64,000 nt of DNA from Cyclobacterium amurskyense (GTDB taxonomy: Bacteria; Bacteroidota; Bacteroidia; Cytophagales; Cyclobacteriaceae): positions 2,329,001-2,393,000 of the forward strand of contig NZ_CP012040.1 in assembly GCF_001050135.1 (NCBI RefSeq). Direction: 5' to 3'. Both the position numbers and the translations under genes were made by a program. Below, piece after piece: positions 58,601 through 64,000 of the stretch. The notes under the pieces are model-generated. The model saw only the letters and a program-made list of their open reading frames with translations. It ran no database searches and was not told the origin of the DNA. Numbering within the stretch: the first letter of the stretch is position 1; each line of letters starts with the position of its first letter.

Positions 58601-59970
58601 ATATCATGTGATTTAGCATCTTCCTGAGCATTGTAATAGGTATTATTGGCAGCGAAGTACTTCACCTTGTATTTTTCTGCCCATTGGAGGAGCACTTCAT
58701 TCACTTTTTCCTCCTCGGGAATACCATGACGGTTAAGCTCTATATAAAAATCTTCTCCAAATTGATCCAACCACCATACAAAAGCCTCTTCAGCCTGGGT
58801 TTCACCCACATTGAGGATGAGGTAAGGGATTTCACCCCAAAGTCCACCCGTGGTAGCAATGATGTCACCCTTATATTGAACCAGCACCTCTCTATCTATC
58901 CGAGGCACATAATAAAAACCCTCTATATTGGCATAGGAAGAAAGTTTAGCCAGGTTATGGTAACCTGCTTTGTTTTTTGCCAGTAAAACAGTTTGGTATC
59001 CATCGTCTTTATTGGACTTATTCTTCCGGTCTCGACAAAGGTTGAATTCGCAGCCGATTATTGGTTTGATGTCATTATTAAATGCCTCACGAACAAAGTT
59101 GAAGGCACCCATCATATTGCCATGATCTGTCATGGCCAATGCTGGCATCCCTAATTCTTTTGCCCTTTTGATAGCGGCAGGTATTTCTGAGGTAGATTGG
59201 AGAATAGAAAATTGGGTATGGACATGCAGGTGAGTAAAAAGCGTGTCTTTAAGATCTGAAATGTCCGCACGATTGGCGGCCTTAAGGACCTTTTGGGCTG
59301 TGACTTTGACATCGTCTTTTGCGGCAGCAAAATTAGCGGCCTCCAGATTTGGAGCCTCATAAATTATCTCATCCAGTTCTACGCCTTCAACAGGAGGCTG
59401 AACTCCTTCCTTGATAAGCCCGAAAAAACTTTTAGCAGTAGCATCTACATCATAAGCAGCATCATGGGCGTCGCCAAAACCTTCTCCAAATAGTTTATTG
59501 TGAAGTTCAAGCAGGGTAGGCCATTTGAATTTCCCACCTTTCCCTCCAGGAATGGCACAGAATTCAGTAGAAATATCCTTCGTATCAAGTGGCTCTTTTT
59601 CCAAGTCTTTAATAGACTTGTTGGTTCTCAATAATTCAGCCCCTACAATGGAGATATCAAAGCCAATATTATGACCAACGAGATAGGTTGTTTTGCGGAG
59701 GTCTTCTTCAAAAATTTCTAGAACCTTACTTAGTTCATGTCCTTCATCGATGGCTCTTTGAGTGGAAATACCATGTATTTTTTCCGAGTTATAGGGAATG
59801 GTAAATCCTTCAGGTTTTACTATAAAGTTATTGTTCGAAACAAGTCGGCCTTTTTCGTCATGAAGTTGCCAGGCCAGTTGAACCAAACGTGGCCAATTGT
59901 CAAGGTCAGACATGGGCGCATTGTAATTGCGCGGAAGTCCAGTAGTCTCAGTATCAAATATTAGGTACAT
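55684..59970 (-). CDS. dnaE: DNA polymerase III alpha subunit with N-terminal exonuclease domain
   Basis: A 1428-residue fusion. Residues 1-190 form a DEDDh exonuclease of the DnaQ kind: D7 and E9 (FDTETTG), D105 (HNIGFD), H169 and D174 (HDAAYDVD). After a linker, the PHP domain starts at 246 (THLHVHTQFS), the C-family palm follows with GRGSAAGS (617-624) and catalytic PDIDIDF (655-661), then the helix-hairpin-helix, OB and C-terminal domains. Thus proofreading and synthesis are on one chain, unlike E. coli where epsilon is separate. Confidence 0.95.
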   Translation of the reverse strand: MYLIFDTETTGLPRNYNAPMSDLDNWPRLVQLAWQLHDEKGRLVSNNNFIVKPEGFTIPYNSEKIHGISTQRAIDEGHELSKVLEIFEEDLRKTTYLVGHNIGFDISIVGAELLRTNKSIKDLEKEPLDTKDISTEFCAIPGGKGGKFKWPTLLELHNKLFGEGFGDAHDAAYDVDATAKSFFGLIKEGVQPPVEGVELDEIIYEAPNLEAANFAAAKDDVKVTAQKVLKAANRADISDLKDTLFTHLHVHTQFSILQSTSEIPAAIKRAKELGMPALAMTDHGNMMGAFNFVREAFNNDIKPIIGCEFNLCRDRKNKSNKDDGYQTVLLAKNKAGYHNLAKLSSYANIEGFYYVPRIDREVLVQYKGDIIATTGGLWGEIPYLILNVGETQAEEAFVWWLDQFGEDFYIELNRHGIPEEEKVNEVLLQWAEKYKVKYFAANNTYYNAQEDAKSHDILLCVKDGELVEKPKKYIGKRGREYRYGFPNDEFYLKSPEEMKKLFADLPEAILCTEEIVEKIEPFKLAREVLLPKFDIPEQFIDSKDDEDGGKRGENAFLRHLTYEGAKKRYGEITDEIRERLDFELETIERTGYPGYFLIVQDFTSAAREMGVSVGPGRGSAAGSAVAYCVGITNVDPIAYDLLFERFLNPDRVSLPDIDIDFDDEGRQRVIDYVIEKYGANQVAQIITYGTMAAKSAIRDTARVLNLPLPEADRLAKLVTDIKLKALFELANDRTKLSAKLKNNNDNLEKALELIRISKGNDESSRTINQAKVLEGSVRNTGIHACGVIITPDDITNFVPVALAKDSEMVCTQFDNSVVESAGLLKMDFLGLKTLTLIKDAVRIIKERHGILLDPENFPIDDVKTYELFQRGETVGIFQYESAGMQKYMRELKPTVFADLIAMNALYRPGPLEYIPSFIKRKHGLETITYDLEDMKEYLEETYGITVYQEQVMLLSQKLADFTKGEADVLRKAMGKKQKNVLDQMKPKFVNQAAAKGHDSKKLEKIWKDWEAFASYAFNKSHSTCYAWIAYQTAYLKAHYPAEYMASVLSNNMNDITQVTFFMEECKRMGIQVLGPDVNESKSDFTVNMEGQVRFGLAAIKGAGNAAVHAIIEEREKAGLYKDIFSFTKRVNLKAVNKKTMEVLAMAGGFDCFVDFHRRQYLEAPEGEASLLEKAVKYAQKVIQEEESSQVSMFGGGGGLDIPVPTIPPMEPFSQLQQLNIEKEVVGLYISGHPLDQYKVEIEAFTNTGLPELADVNKLKSKGDIKIAGAVTSFAHRTTKNGKPFGTLTMEDYHGGHTFFIFGEDYVRFKEYFMHNWFLYITGAIHPKKYNPEEFEFKISQITLLNEIRGKMIKGLRVHIDLDDLGLELMEKLEAITQKYQGDAKLYINIIDNKENLTLDLISSKYRVDPSNELIEALNQIPEVAYKII

Positions 59971-60302
59971 ATATATCTTTTGAGGATCAATGTTTGGGTA
60001 TAGGATTCAATACACAGCTTTTTTTACCGTTGATTGATCATGTGGTTTATCCAAAATAGAAGTTAAACTCTAATTAGGCAATAGGCATTTTTAAACCAGC
60101 TAAACGTCATAGAAAATCAGTCAACCTTGACTTTACCATAACTAAACGTCGTCTTTATATCCCGAAGCTTTAATAATCTTGTGATTGCAGTGTTTTTCGG
60201 GAAAGATAGGGGCAGGTTATTGCGAATCCTATTGTTTAATTCGAGATAAAAATACAGGTTAAAAAAGGTTTCTGCCAATTAAACTTGAAAAATAAATAAG
60301 GC
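59971..60302 (-). other. Intergenic stretch before dnaE, nothing clear
   Basis: AT-rich sequence on the upstream side of dnaE, ending at the terminator of the phosphoesterase gene. I see no further gene and no strong promoter match. Confidence 0.4.
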
Positions 60303-60342
60303 AAAAAAAAGCCTGTCTCCAGATAAACTGTTGACAGGCTTT
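60303..60342 (-). terminator. Terminator of the metallophosphoesterase gene
   Basis: On the minus strand AAAGCCTGTC (from 60342) pairs with GACAGGCTTT (to 60308) around a 15-nt loop and continues into a run of Ts. Confidence 0.9.
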
Positions 60343-60364
60343 AAAGCTTGAAAATCGTAATTTT

Positions 60365-62143
60365 TTATTTGTTGATTGAAAACTGATCGACCTTTTCTCC
60401 ATCAACATTGATGGTTTGAGCTTTCATAGTTTTCCCATCGATTGTAATATATTGGTACAAATGGTCCGCTGGAAATTGAACTTCCGCATAGGAACCTTTG
60501 CCTATACCTTTGTTTTTTCCGGTAGTACCCACAGAAATCCAGTAAATGGTCCCATCATTAGGGCTTTTTACAATTTTCCCATTGTTCATAGGTTTTGACC
60601 GCATATAGTAATGAAAATGCCCACCCATTACCATGTCAACATGGTATTTGTCAAAAAGTGGTCCCCATTCCTCCTGTATGTCCTCATAGGGTTCTACTTC
60701 ATTGAAAGGAGGAAAGTGAAAGACTGCGATTTTCCAAGTAGCATCAGTCTCTTTTAATTTTTTCTCAATCCATTCGGTTTGGTCTTCGTTGGGAAAAGTA
60801 GAGTCAATCATTAAGAACAGGGCATTTCCATAATTGAAAGCATAAGACCGCCCAGCCATCTCGGGTGAAGGACTATCTGAGGGGTAACTCAACATTTCTT
60901 CAAACATCCATGCACCCAAGCCATCTTGACTATCGTGATTGCCTGGAACTGCCATAAGTGGTTTTCTTGCTATTGTACTTCCTGCATATTGAAATAACTT
61001 ATCCCAATCATCCCTATACAATCCGGTATTTACAAGGTCTCCTGCTATATAATAGAAGGCAATGTCAGGAAATCTTTTTTCTGCTTTTTGAATGTTATTA
61101 CCCCATACTTTATCAAGGTGAACATCGCCAGACCAAACAAATGAAAAAGGTTTGTCTTTATCTGGTGCGGTATTGAAGGTTTCAGGTGATGACCATCCGG
61201 CTTCTTCATTTCCTACAATATAGCCATATTTAGTATCAGGCTCTAATGAATGGAGCTTGGCTGTAAACCTATTCATGTATCGGTCATTTTGAAGGAGACG
61301 GTCTTCCATTAGGAATTTTTCTGCCTGAGTTTTCAAGGTATCTTTAGTACCGTCTTTCCAATACTTAACTATTCCTGAGGGCACTGTCTCTGTTGTTCTC
61401 CATTGGATGTCCATTGAGTTTTCAGGCGATTCACTCCAGGTAAGGAGTACCTGATCAGGTTTTTCACTAGTAGGGAATGCTGTAGTTCTAAAAGCATCGA
61501 CCATATGTGCTTCCCTTGCTCTGCCTCTAATGGTTGTTAACAACTGTTGTCCTTTGAGGACCTCAGGAACTTCTGTGAGTGTGAGTCCACTCCAATCGTG
61601 GTAAGTGAAAGCACCCACATCAAATTTTTCTATGTGTTGATTTGCTGGGAATACTGGTGTGATTTCTAATTTCTCCTCAGGATTTTGTGGGGCAAGGCCA
61701 ATAAAATAAACCGGTCTGTGTTTGCCAAAGCCATTAATACCCAACTGGATTTCACCTGCATCAAAATCTTTTTGCCAGACTTCGTAAGTGTCGTGTTCAT
61801 TTTTCACTTCCAGGTCTGTAAGACTGAACCCTGAAGGCTTCAACCAGAAAGGAACTACTTCTTGTCCTTTATTTCTCATGAGAGAAACAGTAGTTGGGAC
61901 ATTTACCTTGACTTTCCAATATTGAGTAGCAAGCGCTTCTTTTTCTTGATCTGTAAGGTATTGCTCTGCAAAGCTGTGAGAGATTGTGTCTAGCGACTTT
62001 TTATCCAACTCCTTATAAAGACGGGAAACCACCTCGTCCATGGTTTCTTTAACGGAAGGCAAAACTTTGTCATGTTTTTCCTGAGGTCCGCACGAACTGA
62101 AAATCAATGCAATGCAAACCAATAATAGTGGTGTACTTTTCAT
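60365..62143 (-). CDS. Exported metallophosphoesterase with purple-acid-phosphatase-like N-terminal part
   Basis: A 592-residue lipoprotein (lipobox LIFSSC19). Residues about 205-320 resemble the fibronectin-like N-domain of purple acid phosphatases (ILLTWSESPENSMDIQWRTTE, SLEPDTKYGYIVG). The phosphoesterase core has WSGDVHLD, YYIAGDLVNTG, VPGNHDSQD, and GGHFHYY, which supply the two-metal site. The first 200 residues are a beta-rich part I do not recognise. It cleaves phosphate esters outside the inner membrane; the substrate is unknown. A terminator follows. Confidence 0.9.
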   Translation of the reverse strand: MKSTPLLLVCIALIFSSCGPQEKHDKVLPSVKETMDEVVSRLYKELDKKSLDTISHSFAEQYLTDQEKEALATQYWKVKVNVPTTVSLMRNKGQEVVPFWLKPSGFSLTDLEVKNEHDTYEVWQKDFDAGEIQLGINGFGKHRPVYFIGLAPQNPEEKLEITPVFPANQHIEKFDVGAFTYHDWSGLTLTEVPEVLKGQQLLTTIRGRAREAHMVDAFRTTAFPTSEKPDQVLLTWSESPENSMDIQWRTTETVPSGIVKYWKDGTKDTLKTQAEKFLMEDRLLQNDRYMNRFTAKLHSLEPDTKYGYIVGNEEAGWSSPETFNTAPDKDKPFSFVWSGDVHLDKVWGNNIQKAEKRFPDIAFYYIAGDLVNTGLYRDDWDKLFQYAGSTIARKPLMAVPGNHDSQDGLGAWMFEEMLSYPSDSPSPEMAGRSYAFNYGNALFLMIDSTFPNEDQTEWIEKKLKETDATWKIAVFHFPPFNEVEPYEDIQEEWGPLFDKYHVDMVMGGHFHYYMRSKPMNNGKIVKSPNDGTIYWISVGTTGKNKGIGKGSYAEVQFPADHLYQYITIDGKTMKAQTINVDGEKVDQFSINK

Positions 62144-62335
62144 AAATAAATTAAAATTAGTGGCCGATCATCTCCAAAGGCCGATTTTGGTATCAAATAA
62201 TATTACGGGTTAAAAGGGAATCAGGCCATTTTATGCTAAGGTTAAGTTTGTTAACAATTTTTTCATATCAAAAAAGAATTGATTTAAATAGTCTCTTTTT
62301 TATAACCTATGGTATTTACGGTGGAGGGCATTTAT

Positions 62336-62548
62336 ATGAAAAAGAAAAAAGCAGAGGCTCTAATGCAGAGGCTTGTACAAAATAAGATTTCGCGGCCGGA
62401 ATTTGAGGAGCTTTTGGGAGGTCTTGAAGACCCCGAAATGGTGAATGGGATGGAAGAGAGTATGCGGATTCATTTTGAGATAGTCTTAAATGAATATAAT
62501 AAGAGTTTAAAATCAAATGGCCAAGTGGAAAATAAACACTCAAAATAA
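62336..62548 (+). CDS. Short FecR N-terminus-like protein before susC
   Basis: A 70-residue helical protein; ATG 62336 follows a good ribosome site (GTGGAGGG). EALMQRLVQNKISRPEFEELLGGLEDPEMV reads like the helical N-terminal segment of FecR-type anti-sigma factors (ALxxGxxSxEExxxLxxxL), but the frame stops with no membrane helix or FecR domain after it. It is either a separate small regulator or a stub. It lies 104 bp upstream of the SusC gene, where an anti-sigma FecR commonly sits. Confidence 0.6.
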   Translation: MKKKKAEALMQRLVQNKISRPEFEELLGGLEDPEMVNGMEESMRIHFEIVLNEYNKSLKSNGQVENKHSK

Positions 62549-62652
62549 CAATAAATTCAATTACGGAATAGGTGTTCTTTTAAGGACGGGGTTTGGAAGT
62601 TCATTCCAATTTATAAATCGAAAGCAAAACTGAAAATGCAAATCAATTAATT

Positions 62653-64000
62653 ATGAAAAAACATCGTACTAAAAAAATGATGAAGTGGATGGTGCCACTT
62701 CTCTCGGTAGGTATTATATCTACTGGTTCAGTACTGGCGGAAGCCAATGGAAATCCTGCAATGGGGAATTCTTTTGTACCTGCGTTTACTATCGAGGAGA
62801 TGGTCGCAATCACTATCAAAGGAAAAGTTACCGCTACAAATGATGATTCAGGCTTGCCTGGAGTAACCATTTTGGAAAAAGGTACAAGCAACGGAGCAGT
62901 TACCGATATTGACGGGACTTATAGTATTGAGGTGGCAGGACCTAATTCTGTATTGGTGTTCTCTTATGTAGGCTTTGAAAGTCAAGAGATTACAGTGGGA
63001 AATCGAAGCAGTGTCAATGTGAGCTTGGAAGAAGCAGCTACTGCGATGAACGAAGTAGTAGTAACTGCTCTTGGTATCAAAAGAGATCAACGATCATTAG
63101 GTTATGATGTGTCCACTGTATCTTCTGAAGATGTTACCCAAGTATCTCAAGAAAATATATTAAGTTCTCTTGCAGGTAGAATGCCCGGTGTAACGATAAA
63201 CCAAACTAGTGGAGCAGGTTCATCTATTAGCATGGTGATTAGAGGCGCGAGTTCATTGACATCTGACAACCAGCCATTATTTGTGGTAGATGGGGTGCCG
63301 ATGTCAAACTCTCTGAATAACAATTCTCAAAATGGGGATGGTAATCAGGTCGATTATGGTAATTCGATTTCCGATATTAATCCTGATGATATCGCCAATA
63401 TCAGTGTGCTTAAAGGCCCAAGTGCAGCAGCACTTTATGGTACTCGTGCTGGTAATGGTGTGGTTATTATAACTACGAAATCCGGTAGTAAAGGAAAAGG
63501 AATGGGCGTTTCTTTCTCTACAAGTAATGTATTTGAGCAAGCTTCTAGATTACTCGATTTTCATTACAAATATGCCAATGGTAACAGAGAAGGAGTATTC
63601 AATGATGGATCTGCCTATTGGGGTGGCCCAGAGTTGGATGCAGGTAACTTAGCGCAACAATGGAACAGTCCGGTTGATGAAAACGGAAATGTAATTCCTA
63701 CTGAGTTAAAATCCTATCCGAATGCAATGAAGGACTTCCTTCAAACCGGTATCACTTCAAACAATAACATTGCCATCAGTGGAGGAGATGATAAGGCTAC
63801 TTATAGGGTGTCCTATGGAAATATGATTCACCAAGGTATGATCCCTAATTCTGATTTGAACAGAAATAGTATTTCTACCTCTGTTTCTTATGATATTTTG
63901 GATAAGTTGACGCTTAATACAAACTTTAATTATACCAATAGTAGCTCTAACGACAGGCCGAGTACTGGGGATAGAAGAGGAAATGCGCTGGAAGCTATCT
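62653..64000 (+). CDS. SusC/RagA-family TonB-linked outer-membrane receptor, 3' end outside the window
   Basis: The frame is open from ATG 62653 to the right edge (449 codons). After a signal peptide comes the CarboxypepD_reg-like domain (KGKVTATNDDSGLPGVTILEK), the family DIDGTYSI block, TonB-type NEVVVTALG and a plug domain with VDGVPMSNS and GPSAAALYGTRAGNGVVIITTK, the hallmark of SusC. The barrel begins after residue 280. It imports glycans or peptides together with a SusD lipoprotein, not visible here. It is preceded by the FecR-N-like protein. Confidence 0.93.
   Translation, partial: MKKHRTKKMMKWMVPLLSVGIISTGSVLAEANGNPAMGNSFVPAFTIEEMVAITIKGKVTATNDDSGLPGVTILEKGTSNGAVTDIDGTYSIEVAGPNSVLVFSYVGFESQEITVGNRSSVNVSLEEAATAMNEVVVTALGIKRDQRSLGYDVSTVSSEDVTQVSQENILSSLAGRMPGVTINQTSGAGSSISMVIRGASSLTSDNQPLFVVDGVPMSNSLNNNSQNGDGNQVDYGNSISDINPDDIANISVLKGPSAAALYGTRAGNGVVIITTKSGSKGKGMGVSFSTSNVFEQASRLLDFHYKYANGNREGVFNDGSAYWGGPELDAGNLAQQWNSPVDENGNVIPTELKSYPNAMKDFLQTGITSNNNIAISGGDDKATYRVSYGNMIHQGMIPNSDLNRNSISTSVSYDILDKLTLNTNFNYTNSSSNDRPSTGDRRGNALEAI

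Overview
The window looks like a chromosomal segment from a marine-type member of the Bacteroidota, order Cytophagales, probably Cyclobacteriaceae. The support is a SusC-type TonB-linked receptor, BatD, DUF3810, DUF2851 and DUF4286 proteins, a carotenoid hydratase/hydroxylase pair with a CarH-like regulator, an exonuclease-DnaE fusion, and promoters of the Bacteroidota form TTG-N19/20-TAnnTTTG, two of which sit right at start codons (leaderless transcripts). The assignment is by gene content only. I see no tRNA, rRNA, CRISPR array or prophage.

Layout. 1-7 kb: 3' part of a sensor histidine kinase, then a minus-strand run batD-aroC-symporter-nfu-DUF3810. 7-10 kb: two small proteins and an ABC-F ATPase. 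10-19 kb: minus-strand housekeeping genes (trhO, nucleoside phosphorylase, NeuD-like acyltransferase, DUF2851, then pyrD-ftsK-lolA-like-pyrF). 19-21.4 kb: arsenic operon arsR-arsC-acr3. 21.5-23.6 kb: creD between two copies of a hairpin-rich repeat. 23.8-35.3 kb: an accessory, AT-rich, gene-poor stretch with a divergent AbiE-like toxin-antitoxin pair, several broken genes, a relic ParE-type module and a decayed REP/RAYT repeat field. 35.4-47.8 kb: two exported Gfo/Idh/MocA oxidoreductases, a serine-less ACP-like protein, a CLC channel, an M14 peptidase and the carotenoid genes. 47.9-55.2 kb: a tight six-gene plus-strand operon of exported enzymes. 55.2-64 kb: trxA, dnaE, a metallophosphoesterase, a short FecR-N-like protein and the 5' part of a SusC gene running off the end.

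The main unannotated structures are: (i) a non-autonomous mobile element of about 208 bp in two copies with terminal inverted repeats and 5-bp target duplications, one copy of which has separated a terminator hairpin from its T-tract and lies exactly at a neighbouring stop codon; (ii) a nested palindromic operator laid over a leaderless promoter of the AbiE-like pair, whose antitoxin-like member also carries a PD-(D/E)xK-like N-terminus; (iii) an exported catabolic operon combining a PQQ-type dehydrogenase/cytochrome c, two amidohydrolases, a RidA and a Tat-signal SelA-like PLP enzyme, which suggests a periplasmic deacylation/ammonia-lyase pathway; (iv) a duplicated 22-23 bp element before both arsR and arsC; and (v) a REP field with remains of RAYT transposases, one broken at the expected catalytic tyrosine codon.
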